Part shown: in pieces, positions 45,092 to 53,243 of the stretch | Position numbering within the stretch: the stretch's first letter is position 1 | Layout of the letters: each line of letters starts with the position of its first letter | Source of the DNA: Nonomuraea dietziae | GTDB taxonomy: Bacteria > Actinomycetota > Actinomycetes > Streptosporangiales > Streptosporangiaceae | Length of the DNA stretch: 64,000 bases | Assembly: GCF_014195505.1 (NCBI RefSeq) | Contig: NZ_JACIBV010000001.1 | Span: 434,001 to 498,000, forward strand | Direction of reading: 5' to 3' | The notes under the pieces: model-generated | Databases searched by the model: none | What the model was told of the DNA's origin: nothing | Seen by the model: only the letters and a program-made list of their open reading frames with translations | Translations under genes and position numbers: made by a program

Positions 45092-46444
45092 ATGGAAGAA
45101 ACCGGACACCATGCCGAGAAGGCCATGAGCGCGGCCGACGCGACGAGCGCCGGCGGGCCGGCCCGCCGTCCGCCGGTCACGCCGCTGCTCGCGGTGGACA
45201 ACCTGCTGGTCAATCTCGGCCAGTACAGTCTCGTGCCGGTCCTCGCAATCCTGATCGCGACCCAGGACAGGAGCACGGGGGCCACCGCCGTCGGGGTGGG
45301 GCTGTTCGTCTACTTCGCGGCGGTCGGCGTCTCCTGCCTGCTGGTCAACCGGTGGCTTCCCCGATTCGGGTACACCACCGCGATGGTGGTCAGCGCGCTG
45401 CTGGCCGCGGTGGGCTTCGGGCTGCTCGCGTTCGTGCACGCCTTCGCCGCGCTGCTGGTGGTGCTGCTCGTGGCGGGGTTCGGCCAGAGCGTGCACCAGG
45501 TGCTGGCCCGGGTGCTCATCGCCGAGAACACCACCGGCGACGTCGAGCGGAACAAGGCGTACTCGACGATGAACATCGCCGTCAACGTGGCCGGGGCGCT
45601 CGGCCCGTTCATCGCGAGCGCCCTGTACGTGTCAGGGGACGGGCGGCCACTCATGGCGGCGGTGGCGGTGTGTTATCTGCTCGGTGCCGCGATCCTGTTC
45701 GTCGGGCTGCCCAGGGTGCTGAGGCAGGCGGTCCGGCGGCCGCGGCCCACGGTGAACGCCTGGCCGGTGAGCCGGGCGGGGGTCGCGGCGGCGCTGCGCA
45801 GCCCGCACGCGTGGCGGACCGTCGTCGTCGCCACGCTCGCGACGTTCCTGTACGCCCAGTTCTACTCGGCCTTCGCACTGATGATCGCCGACGAGATCAC
45901 CACCCCGGTGCTGCGGGCGGTACTGCTGTCCGGCCCGGCGATCATAATCGTGGTGCTGCAGCCGGCGATCACCGCGGTGGTCACTCATCTGCTTCGCCGG
46001 GGGACGCGGCCGATGATGCTGCTCGGCGGGGCGGCCGTGGTCTTCGGTCTCGCCTTCCTCGCGCTCGGCTCGGGCCTGCCGCTCGCCGCCGCGTGCCTGC
46101 TTACCGTCGCGCTGTTCGCCGTCGCGGAGATGGTCTTCACGCCGATGCTGAACACCGCCTTCGCGGCGCTGGCCTTCGAGTCGCGGTTGGAGGCACTCAA
46201 CTTCCGCCAGATCTGCTGGAGCGCCGGTGAGGCGCTCGGCTCCCTCTGCGGCGGCACCCTTTTCCTTCTGGTCAGCGACCGGGGGCTGGGCCGCTTCTAC
46301 TGGCTGGCGCTCGGCGCCGCCGCCATCGTCAGCACCGTGCTGCTACTCCTCCCGCGACACCGGACAGCGCACGGGCCCACCGGCCGCGGCGACACCCGGC
46401 CGCCCTCCCCGGCCATCACGGCGAGCGCCGGATCGTCGCGATAG
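45092..46444 (+). CDS. MFS transporter
   Basis: A 450-residue protein with about 12 transmembrane helices. It begins PPVTPLLAVDNLLVNLGQYS, has RWLPRFGYTTAMVVSALLAA (motif A-like loop) and a central charged loop near 215-235. A Gly/Pro-rich tail of about 30 residues follows the last helix. It is probably a drug or small-metabolite exporter regulated by the divergent CGNR protein. The start could instead be the ATG at 45125. Confidence 0.9.
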   Translation: MEETGHHAEKAMSAADATSAGGPARRPPVTPLLAVDNLLVNLGQYSLVPVLAILIATQDRSTGATAVGVGLFVYFAAVGVSCLLVNRWLPRFGYTTAMVVSALLAAVGFGLLAFVHAFAALLVVLLVAGFGQSVHQVLARVLIAENTTGDVERNKAYSTMNIAVNVAGALGPFIASALYVSGDGRPLMAAVAVCYLLGAAILFVGLPRVLRQAVRRPRPTVNAWPVSRAGVAAALRSPHAWRTVVVATLATFLYAQFYSAFALMIADEITTPVLRAVLLSGPAIIIVVLQPAITAVVTHLLRRGTRPMMLLGGAAVVFGLAFLALGSGLPLAAACLLTVALFAVAEMVFTPMLNTAFAALAFESRLEALNFRQICWSAGEALGSLCGGTLFLLVSDRGLGRFYWLALGAAAIVSTVLLLLPRHRTAHGPTGRGDTRPPSPAITASAGSSR

Positions 46445-46519
46445 GGCTCCAGCTCGCCCCCTCTCCTGAAATACCGACCCGTAGGGGTTACCTGGCGCGA
46501 CTTCGGATAGAGAGCATGC

Positions 46520-46753
46520 GTGGAAAACGACGGGATTTTGTGCCAGGTGTGCCAGGGAGTGCTGCTCGCTTCCGACCGCAAGGCGTACACGCCTGCCCGA
46601 GGCAGGCTGATCGTCACCAACGGTTACTGCGGGGGCGGCTGCGCCGAGCGCCTGCCGCGGCGGCGGGTTTCCGCCGAGGCGGAACGGCAACAGCAACCCT
46701 CGATGCCGGCTCCGCAGGCGCCGCCGGTGCGGACGCCGACCTTTCAGCACTGA
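46520..46753 (+). CDS. small zinc-ribbon-like protein of unknown function
   Basis: A 77-residue protein with a GTG start after AGAGAG. Two cysteine pairs, C-Q-V-C (residues 8-11) and C-G-G-G-C (37-41, in NGYCGGGCAE), suggest one zinc site. The tail is Pro/Gln-rich. I do not recognise a named family. The ordered cysteines and the strong terminator just downstream argue that it is real. Confidence 0.55.
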   Translation: MENDGILCQVCQGVLLASDRKAYTPARGRLIVTNGYCGGGCAERLPRRRVSAEAERQQQPSMPAPQAPPVRTPTFQH

Positions 46754-46760
46754 CTTTCTG

Positions 46761-46799
46761 CGAGAGGCGCCGCTCCCGGGGTGAGGGCGGCGCCTCTCG
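46761..46799. terminator. terminator hairpin
   Basis: CGAGAGGCGCCGC (46761-46773) and GCGGCGCCTCTCG (46787-46799) form a perfect 13-bp stem with a 13-base loop, directly after the small zinc-ribbon-like gene. Confidence 0.8.
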
Positions 46800-46947
46800 G
46801 CTGTCGCGGGGGGTACGTCCCGCCAGCGCCTCCTCGGACTCGAAGTACTCGGAGATGTCGACGCGGCCCGCCTCGGTGGGGCGGCGGACGGCTGACCTCC
46901 TGACAGGGCCTGCGATCTGACGCCCGAGGCGGCGGCGACATCTTGCG

Positions 46948-46968
46948 ATACTCTGTTCAACAGAGTAT
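46948..46968. promoter_or_regulatory. perfect palindromic operator of the PadR operon
   Basis: ATACTCTGTT, one central C, then AACAGAGTAT form a 21-bp perfect palindrome, 32 bases before the PadR start. Such AT-rich arms stand out in this genome, and PadR proteins of this type autoregulate. The site is very probably bound by the product of 47000-47305. Confidence 0.8.
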
Positions 46969-46999
46969 GTTGCCGGTCGTGCCGAGAAGATCATCAGAA

Positions 47000-47305
47000 G
47001 TGAGCGAGCCGATGTACTTCGTGCTCACCGCGCTGCTCGACGGTCCGCTGCACGGCCACGCGATCCTCAAGCGGATCGGCGAGCTGTCGGCGGGCCGGGT
47101 CCGGCCGACGGTCGGCACCCTCTACGCCATCCTCGAACGCCTCGCCGCCCGCGGGGTGCTCGCCGTCGACCATGAGGAGACAGTCAACGGCCGGGTCCGC
47201 CGCTACTTCCGGATCACCGACGAAGGGACGGCGATCGTCAGGAGCGAGGCCAGACGCATGAACGAGGCGGCGGCCCTGGTCCTCAACCGCGAGGCTCTCG
47301 CGTGA
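47000..47305 (+). CDS. PadR-family transcriptional regulator
   Basis: A 101-residue short PadR: SEPMYFVLTALLDGPLHGHA, then GRVRPTVGTLYAILERLAAR and VNGRVRRYFRITDEGTAIV. The GTG at 47000 has GAGAAG 10 bases upstream and matches the usual family start; the frame is open 19 codons earlier across the operator. Its stop overlaps the GTG of the membrane protein (GTGA), so it is co-translated with its presumed target. Confidence 0.92.
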   Translation: MSEPMYFVLTALLDGPLHGHAILKRIGELSAGRVRPTVGTLYAILERLAARGVLAVDHEETVNGRVRRYFRITDEGTAIVRSEARRMNEAAALVLNREALA

Positions 47306-48180
47306 CGCGGCTCGAGCGGCGATACCGCAGGTTCCTCCTGGCCTATCCCGCTGGCTACCGCAAGGCGCACGGCGACGAGCTCATCGACATCCTGCTCGAC
47401 ACGGCTGAGCCGGGGCGGCGCACACCCGAGATCAGGGAGGCCCTGGGGCTGCTGATGGGCGGGCTGCGCACCCGCGTCGAGCACGCGGCGGCAGGGCCGG
47501 CCTGGCGCGACGGCCTGCACCTGGGGGTCGCCGCGCTGACCGTCGCCAACCTGGCCGCGTTACTCCCCTTCGTCACCGCGATCCCGCTGTGGACTGTCCT
47601 GTCCGCCTTCACCGTGCTGGCTGTCATACGGGGGCGGGTACGGCTGGCGCTCCCTCTCCTGCTTCTCACCGGAGCGAAGGCCACGGCGATCGCGTCAGGG
47701 GTGCCCCTGTTCGACCACGTGCTGATACCGATCACGTCAGGCCCCCGGTCGGTCGACGGGCTGTTCGCCACCACCGGCCCCCAGGTCGTCGCCCTGTCCT
47801 ACGCGCTCGCCTTCGCCGGGTCGCTCGTGCTGGCGGCGGGCGCCCACCCGCTGAAGGCGCGCTCCTGGTGGTGGCTCGCGGTCGCGCCCGCCCTCTGCGT
47901 GGGCCCCGCCCTGATGGGAGAGTCGAAGTTCCCTGTCGGCGTGGTCCGGGCGGTCGCCGAGCTGGGGCTGCTGGCGGCGGCGGTCTGCGCGGCCCGCATG
48001 GCGAGAGACCCGCGCTGGGGCGTGGCGGCGCTGGTCTACCTGCTGTCGGTCACCGTCGCGATGGCCGAGCACGGGCCGTACCTCACCGTGCGGCATCTGG
48101 CCTACTGGGCCCTGCTCACCCTTCCCGCCGTCACCGCGGTCCTGGTGGCGCGCGAGCACCGCAGAACCGCCCTGCGCTGA
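47302..48180 (+). CDS. multi-pass membrane protein coupled to PadR
   Basis: A 292-residue protein. About 70 cytoplasmic residues (RRYRRFLLAYPAGYRKAHGD, then LLDTAEPGRRTPEIREALGL) precede seven or so transmembrane helices. The opening is the common signature of actinobacterial membrane proteins encoded after a PadR gene. Function is unknown; a role in envelope stress is a guess. Confidence 0.85.
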   Translation: MTRLERRYRRFLLAYPAGYRKAHGDELIDILLDTAEPGRRTPEIREALGLLMGGLRTRVEHAAAGPAWRDGLHLGVAALTVANLAALLPFVTAIPLWTVLSAFTVLAVIRGRVRLALPLLLLTGAKATAIASGVPLFDHVLIPITSGPRSVDGLFATTGPQVVALSYALAFAGSLVLAAGAHPLKARSWWWLAVAPALCVGPALMGESKFPVGVVRAVAELGLLAAAVCAARMARDPRWGVAALVYLLSVTVAMAEHGPYLTVRHLAYWALLTLPAVTAVLVAREHRRTALR

Positions 48181-48211
48181 TCCCTCGGCGCGTCATTTCT
48201 TTGGAGATCTC

Positions 48212-49042
48212 ATGAGAGCGTTCGTCACGGCTGCCCTGGCGCTTGCCGTACTGACCGGGTGTGCCACCGACGCGCCCGAGCCTGCCGCTCCGAGCGCCAC
48301 CGGCGCCGGACAGGAGGCGAAGTGGAAGATGGAGCGGATCAAGGCCGACTGCATGAAGCAGAAGGGCTTCAAGTACACCCCGTTCGTCATGTCCGGCCCC
48401 AAGGAGACGGAGGCGCAGAAAAAGATGGCGGCCGGTGACTACGCCGCCGCCAAGGAGGTCAGGACGAAGTACGGCTACCGGATCTTCGCCCAGTTCGTCT
48501 ATCCCGACGACTCCGCCTCGGGCGCGCTGGTCGAGAAGGAGTACGGGCAGGACCCCAACCCGGGGGCCCGGATGAACGAGACGCAGTTCAACGCCTACAA
48601 GAAGGCGGAGGACGCCTGTATGGCCAAGGCCTTCAAGGTGGTCCTGAACAAGGACGTGAAGAACCGGATGGACGTGTTCAAGATGCACTTCGACCTCAAC
48701 AAGCAGCTCACCACCCGGCGGATCGACGGCGACGCCGAACTGGTGCGCCTGGCCGCGACGTTCGGCGACTGTCTTAAGGGCAAGGGCTACGCGATCACCT
48801 CGCTCAAGCCGAGCGACCTGGCCGGCAGAGGAGAGAAGGCCATGTTGGCGCAGGTCGGCAAGATAGGGAAGGAACAGGGAACGTCCTGGCCGGAACTCAC
48901 GGCTGCGCAGGCCAGGCCGTACCTCGTCAAGGAGATCAAGGACGCCCTCGACGACCTCGAGTGCGGCAAGGAGTTCTACGCGCGCTACTCACCCGTGAAG
49001 ACGGCCGTCGACCAGGAGGTGGAGGCGCAGCTCCCGTTGTGA
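48212..49042 (+). CDS. putative lipoprotein of unknown function
   Basis: A 276-residue protein with a lipobox (VLTGC, Cys at residue 17). A charged, mainly helical mature domain follows. Several short elements recur (KADCMKQKGFKYTPF, then AEDACMAKAF, FGDCLKGKGYAI and LDDLECGKEFYARY), each with one cysteine, giving two probable disulfides. GGAG lies 8 bases before the ATG. It follows the PadR-membrane-protein pair by 31 bases and may be the third gene of that operon. Confidence 0.82.
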   Translation: MRAFVTAALALAVLTGCATDAPEPAAPSATGAGQEAKWKMERIKADCMKQKGFKYTPFVMSGPKETEAQKKMAAGDYAAAKEVRTKYGYRIFAQFVYPDDSASGALVEKEYGQDPNPGARMNETQFNAYKKAEDACMAKAFKVVLNKDVKNRMDVFKMHFDLNKQLTTRRIDGDAELVRLAATFGDCLKGKGYAITSLKPSDLAGRGEKAMLAQVGKIGKEQGTSWPELTAAQARPYLVKEIKDALDDLECGKEFYARYSPVKTAVDQEVEAQLPL

Positions 49043-49055
49043 GCCCGTTCGTCGG

Positions 49056-49087
49056 CTCCACCCCGCGCCCCCCGCGCCCGGGTGGAG
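49056..49087. terminator. terminator-like hairpin between convergent genes
   Basis: CTCCACCC (49056-49063) pairs with GGGTGGAG (49080-49087) across a GC-only loop that can itself fold. It lies between the convergent lipoprotein and AhpD-like genes. Confidence 0.6.
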
Positions 49088-49115
49088 GCGCGCGGAGGCT
49101 GCGACCGCCCAGGAA

Positions 49116-49553
49116 CTAGGCCGGGGCGTTGCGCAGGGTGACGTTGATGCGATTCCAGGCGTTGATCGCGGCGATCGCCATGACCAGAGCGGACAGCGCC
49201 TCCTCGTCGTAGTGGTCGGCGGCTGCTTCCCACACGTCGTCGGGGACGCCGACAGGGTTGTCGGACAGCCGCGTGGCCGCCTCGGCGAGTGCGAGGGCGG
49301 CGCGCTCCTCCTCGGAGAAGAACGGGGTGTCCCGCCAGGCAGCGACCGCGTGAAGGCGCTGGCCGGACACGCCGGCCTCCGTCGCCTCGCGGGCGTGCAT
49401 GTCCACGCAGAAGCCGCATCCGTTGATCTGGCTGACCCGCAACCGCACCAGGTCCAGCGTGGCTCGGGGGACAGGGCTGGCGTTGAGGTAGGTCTCCAGC
49501 GCGTACATCGCCTTCAGGCCGTTGGCGGCAGGCTTGCGGATGCTCATGCGCAT
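49116..49553 (-). CDS. AhpD-like carboxymuconolactone-decarboxylase-family protein
   Basis: A 145-residue alkylhydroperoxidase-like protein. The redox motif is C46-G-F-C49 followed by V-D-M-H53 (INGCGFCVDMHAREA), as in AhpD, where the two cysteines and His reduce peroxides. The start at the ATG 49553 has GGAGAAG 5 bases upstream; the frame continues 25 codons further without one. It lies 107 bases downstream of the DyP peroxidase gene on the same strand, a sensible oxidative-stress neighbour. Confidence 0.9.
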   Translation of the reverse strand: MRMSIRKPAANGLKAMYALETYLNASPVPRATLDLVRLRVSQINGCGFCVDMHAREATEAGVSGQRLHAVAAWRDTPFFSEEERAALALAEAATRLSDNPVGVPDDVWEAAADHYDEEALSALVMAIAAINAWNRINVTLRNAPA

Positions 49554-49660
49554 CAGGGCTTCTCCAATCAGCTCATTCTGTACATCCTGGATATTACATA
49601 GCGAGAACTGTTCGGACAATCTGGGCATCCGTCCGAGGGATGAGCATCCGGTCCTTCGGG

Positions 49661-51052
49661 TCAGCGTTGCGGGAACAGGGCGGCTGCGAGATGCCGGCCG
49701 GGCTGGACCGCCGGAGGGATGGCGAAGATGGCGCTGCCGGTGTGCTGGATGAAGGCGTTGAGCCGGTCGGCGGCGGCCATCTTCCGCTGGGCGCGGATGA
49801 AGTCGCCGGGATCTCGGAGGTAGGCGCAGAACAGGGCGCCGGTGTCGTAGGTGTCGTGCCCGGTTCCTGCGTGGTCGTGCAGGGGATCGTCGTGGCTGTG
49901 ACCTGGCTGGTCGGCTCCGTGGTGATCGTGCTCACCGGCTGCTTCGGCCCTCGCCTGGAAGGCGTAGTCGTAGTTGTAGGAGCGCCGCAGCATCGGGATG
50001 TCGCGGACCAGAGCCAGGTGGGAGTCGGACGGGATCACAGGCTCACCGTCCGGTCCTGCCCTGCCGAAGTCAGGAGGGGTGAACTCGTGGCCGCCACTGA
50101 GTGGGGCGCCGGTGTCGCGGCGACGGCCGATGGACTGGTCCTGCTGCAGCGCGGTGGAGGTGTCCCACTTCGGCAGGTCCATGCGGATCTTGCGGAAGAC
50201 CAGATAGGTGCCGCCGGTGAACCAGGAAGGCTCGTCAGGTCCGCTGACCCAGACCGCGTCGTCGAACGCGGCGGTGCCGGCCCGCGGGTTGGCGGTGCCG
50301 TCCTTGTGGCCGAACAGGTTGCGGGGGGTGGCGTCGCCGAACCGGCCGAGGAAGCCCTGCTGGCTCCAGCGCAGCCGGGCGAGGCCGGGGGCGCGGCCAC
50401 GGAGGGCGCGGAAGGCGTGGCTGATGCTCTGCGGGTCGTCGCCGCAGATCTGCACGAAGAGCTGACCGCCGCTCCATGCGGGTTGGAGCTGGTCGGTGGA
50501 GAAGGCCGGCAGCTCGCGCAGGTGCCGCGGCCGCTGCTCCTGTCTGCCGATCCTGTCGAACAGCTCCGGTCCCAGGCCGAACGTCAGGGTCAGCCGGGAG
50601 GGCGGCAGGCCGTCGGCGACGCCGCTGTCGGCGGGTGCGCCGGGGCGGTTGACGGGGAGCGGACCGGCGGGCCGGCCGCGCATGAGACGTTCGGCCGCCC
50701 CGCTCCAGCGCTCCATGAGGTGCTGGAAGTTGGTGGCGATCCGTTCGGTCGAGAGGCGCTTGCCCTTGGGGTCGCCGACTTCGAGGTCGAAGGCGGCGAA
50801 GTAGGCGTAGCGCTGCTGGGGCGTGGCGATGCCGGACTGGTGCGTCCCGTGGAACTGCTCCGCGGGCGGGCTTCCGGCGGCCGGGTTACGCGCTGGTGAG
50901 GCCGGCGCTTCGCCTCCGCCGACGGCGAGCGCCCCGCCCGCTCCCACGCCCGCGGTCACCACGAGCGAGGTGATCAGGGTGCGTCGGGAGAAGGCGGAAC
51001 TGCCGCGGCCGTCTGGCGTGGCGCCCTGTCGGTCTGCGGATGGGCTGGGCAT
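49661..51052 (-). CDS. TAT-exported DyP-type heme peroxidase with a His/Asp-rich insert
   Basis: A 463-residue peroxidase. A twin-arginine signal is at residues 20-45 (AFSRRTLITSLVVTAGVGAG). The DyP distal motif G-x-x-D-G is in NLFGHKDGTANP, and a later SHLALVRDIPMLRRSYNYDY holds the distal Arg region. It oxidises dyes, aromatics or heme with H2O2; EfeB-type enzymes act in iron release. An insert at plus-strand 49853-49936 encodes 28 residues with 8 His and 6 Asp, unusual for the family and likely to bind metal. It is in an operon with HD and DUF3817 genes. Confidence 0.92.
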   Translation of the reverse strand: MPSPSADRQGATPDGRGSSAFSRRTLITSLVVTAGVGAGGALAVGGGEAPASPARNPAAGSPPAEQFHGTHQSGIATPQQRYAYFAAFDLEVGDPKGKRLSTERIATNFQHLMERWSGAAERLMRGRPAGPLPVNRPGAPADSGVADGLPPSRLTLTFGLGPELFDRIGRQEQRPRHLRELPAFSTDQLQPAWSGGQLFVQICGDDPQSISHAFRALRGRAPGLARLRWSQQGFLGRFGDATPRNLFGHKDGTANPRAGTAAFDDAVWVSGPDEPSWFTGGTYLVFRKIRMDLPKWDTSTALQQDQSIGRRRDTGAPLSGGHEFTPPDFGRAGPDGEPVIPSDSHLALVRDIPMLRRSYNYDYAFQARAEAAGEHDHHGADQPGHSHDDPLHDHAGTGHDTYDTGALFCAYLRDPGDFIRAQRKMAAADRLNAFIQHTGSAIFAIPPAVQPGRHLAAALFPQR

Positions 51053-51078
51053 GTGAGGTGTCCTTCGAGTGGAGAGGG

Positions 51079-51756
51079 TCAGGTCCTCGGCTGGTAGCCG
51101 TCGTAGTCGCCCCAGCTCGGCGGCTGGGTCATCAGCTGCCGCCAGGTGGGCCAGTCCTGACCGGTGTGCTGGCGCAGGAGTTCGCCGGGCATGGTGAACG
51201 GCGGAGCCTTGTGGGGCTTGGCGAGCGCCTGGCCGACGATCGTGTCGTACAGCGCGGCGGCGGCGTGCAGGCGGGGAAGCACTGCGTGGATGCGGTCGGC
51301 GTAGCCGGTGGGGAGGGTGTGGCCCCCGTGGGGGCCGAGGTCGAAGCCTGAACCTGCCGAGACGAGCGCTATTTCGGGCCGCTTGCGCAGGGCGATGTCG
51401 GGATGCAGGTGCAGGGCGATGGCGTCCCAGACGATCTCGACGCGCTCGTCCGCTATCCCCTGATCGGTGAGGAAACGGGCGGCGTGGTCGGCGCCGTCGA
51501 TGTCGAAGGGGTGCTCGCTGTCGCCCTGGTCACCGAGTCCGGCATCGTGGAGCACGCAGCCGAGGAACAGCAGTTCGTCGTCGTAGTCGACATCGGGGCG
51601 CCGGCCCTGCTCCTCGCCGAGGAAGCGGCCGTACAGGTAGCTGCGCATGCTGTGGTTGAAGATGGCCGGAGGCTCGATGTCCCTGGCGTGACGCATCGCG
51701 CTCAGGGCGAGGTCGGTGCGGGGAAAGGGCAGGGGGTCGTAGTCCACGGGAGTCAT
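51079..51756 (-). CDS. HD-domain phosphohydrolase-like protein
   Basis: A 225-residue protein of the cyanamide-hydratase-like HD family. It begins LPFPRTDLALSAMRHARDIE. FNHSMRSYLYGRFLGE carries the first metal His, and LGCVLHDAGLGD is the HD motif. H-L-H-P supplies a further ligand. It hydrolyses an unknown phosphate or nitrile-like substrate. Its ATG overlaps the DUF3817 stop and its stop is 26 bases before the DyP peroxidase start, so the three form one operon. Confidence 0.88.
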   Translation of the reverse strand: MTPVDYDPLPFPRTDLALSAMRHARDIEPPAIFNHSMRSYLYGRFLGEEQGRRPDVDYDDELLFLGCVLHDAGLGDQGDSEHPFDIDGADHAARFLTDQGIADERVEIVWDAIALHLHPDIALRKRPEIALVSAGSGFDLGPHGGHTLPTGYADRIHAVLPRLHAAAALYDTIVGQALAKPHKAPPFTMPGELLRQHTGQDWPTWRQLMTQPPSWGDYDGYQPRT

Positions 51757-52001
51757 CCGTTCTGTGTGGTGTGAAGGTGCCGGAGGGCGAGCAGGCCGCC
51801 CACCCCCGGGACAAGGGCGCGCCAGCGCACGCCCTTGGCGGCCTGTGCCACCGACGCGGCGACGATGACGGTCACATAGGCCATGCCGTGCAGGGGGCCC
51901 GCGAGGCTGGTGATCGGCTTGGCGTGGATCGTGAGCAGGTTGGTGAGCAGGATCGTGAGTGAGACGGCTTCGACGGTGGCCGCTATCCGCAGGATGCGCA
52001 C
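51753..52001 (-). CDS. DUF3817-type small membrane protein
   Basis: An 82-residue protein with two or three transmembrane helices (RIAATVEAVSLTILLTNLLT, then GPLHGMAYVTVIVAASVAQA). The P-x-H-G element is typical of DUF3817. The GTG at 52001 has GGGAG upstream; the frame is open to 52097, but those residues are Arg-rich and not family-like. It is the first gene of the operon with HD and DyP genes. Function unknown. Confidence 0.8.
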   Translation of the reverse strand: MRILRIAATVEAVSLTILLTNLLTIHAKPITSLAGPLHGMAYVTVIVAASVAQAAKGVRWRALVPGVGGLLALRHLHTTQNG

Positions 52002-52121
52002 GGCGTCACGCTCCCGCTTCCGCGCCTGGCGCCACACGTGATCCCGGTTGCCGCAGGGGTGGGGCCGGACGGCGTGCGGCCGCCGACGAACGGGCATGGG
52101 TCATGGATGTCCTCCTCAAGC

Positions 52122-52167
52122 CTTCAGGCAGCCTGAAGCTTAGGGGGAGCTTCAGTCGCCCTGAAAG
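52122..52167. promoter_or_regulatory. two operator-like palindromes upstream of the DUF3817-HD-DyP operon
   Basis: CTTCAGG-CAG-CCTGAAG (52122-52138) is a perfect 7-bp inverted repeat. CTTCAG-TCGCC-CTGAAAG (52150-52167) is a second copy of the same design. The centres are 28-29 bp apart. They lie between the divergent DUF3817 operon and the AraC-type gene. Confidence 0.7.
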
Positions 52168-52280
52168 TGGGGGTCCAGCCTGGAGGAAACAGCAGGTCCG
52201 CGCACCCGTACAGGTCGGTGGCGCGATTTGTGGGATATGTGTCGTTGACGCCATGGAGGCGCGGGCTGGAACGTGGAGGG

Positions 52281-53243
52281 GTGCAATCACACCGCATCGC
52301 CTTCGTGATTTTCGATGGCTTCCAGTCACTCGACCTGGTCGGGCCGCACGAGGTGTTCCAGCGGGCAGGGGGCTACGACTGCGCGATCGTGGCCCCCGAG
52401 CCAGGGCCGGTGCGCGCTGAGAGCGGCCTGCCGTTGCACGCCGGGCACGGCGTGGCGGGGCTACGGCCGACCGGCATCGACACGCTGGTCGTCGTCGGCG
52501 GGGCAGGCGTCTACGCCGCCAGGCATGACTCGCGCCTGACCGGCTGGGTCGCCGCCGCGGCTCGCGGAGCCAGGCGGGTCGCCTCCGTCTGCAGCGGAGC
52601 GTTCCTGCTGGCCGAGGCCGGTCTGCTGGACGGCCGCCGCGTCACCACCCACTGGGCGAGGGCCGAACGACTCGCGCAGGACTATCCCTCCGTCACCGTG
52701 CAGCCGGACCCCATCTTCATCAGGGACGGCCACGTCTGGTCCTCCGCGGGGGTGACCGCGGGAATGGATCTCGCGCTGGCCCTGGTGGAGGAGGACCAGG
52801 GGCAGAAGGTGGCGCTGGAGGTCGCCCGTCACCTGGTGCTGTTCCTGCGCAGACCCGGCAACCAATCCCAGTTCAGCGTGGGCCTGTGGTCGATGCAGCC
52901 TGCCTCCGACCCCATCCGGCACGCCGTGACGGCCATCCACGCCGACCCCGGCGCCCGGCACGACATCGCCCATCTGGCCTCGCATGCCCGGCTCAGCCCT
53001 CGCCACCTGCAGCGCCGCTTCACCGCCGAACTCGGCATCCCGCCCGCCGCCTATGTCGAGCGGGTCCGGGTGGAGGCGGCTCAGCGAGCCCTGGAGAACG
53101 GCGGCGAGCCCATCGACGTCATCGCCCGCCGCTACGGCTTCGGCACCGCCGAGACCCTGCGACGCAGTTTCCACCGCTGCCTCGGCGTGGCTCCCTCCGA
53201 CTACCGCGACCGTTTCCGATCCACCACGGGAGAACACCGATGA
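52281..53243 (+). CDS. GATase1-type AraC-family regulator (FtrA/GlxA-like)
   Basis: A 320-residue regulator. The N-terminal DJ-1/PfpI-like domain (residues 1-180: RIAFVIFDGFQSLDLVGPHE, then RRVASVCSGAFLLAEAGLLD with the Cys of the nucleophile elbow) is fused to two AraC helix-turn-helices (about 215-315: HDIAHLASHARLSPRHLQRR, then VIARRYGFGTAETLRRSFHR). The start is uncertain: the GTG at 52281 fits the family, but its GGAGGG touches the codon. The next gene, a stand-alone DJ-1 protein, overlaps it (ATGA). Confidence 0.92.
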   Translation: MQSHRIAFVIFDGFQSLDLVGPHEVFQRAGGYDCAIVAPEPGPVRAESGLPLHAGHGVAGLRPTGIDTLVVVGGAGVYAARHDSRLTGWVAAAARGARRVASVCSGAFLLAEAGLLDGRRVTTHWARAERLAQDYPSVTVQPDPIFIRDGHVWSSAGVTAGMDLALALVEEDQGQKVALEVARHLVLFLRRPGNQSQFSVGLWSMQPASDPIRHAVTAIHADPGARHDIAHLASHARLSPRHLQRRFTAELGIPPAAYVERVRVEAAQRALENGGEPIDVIARRYGFGTAETLRRSFHRCLGVAPSDYRDRFRSTTGEHR

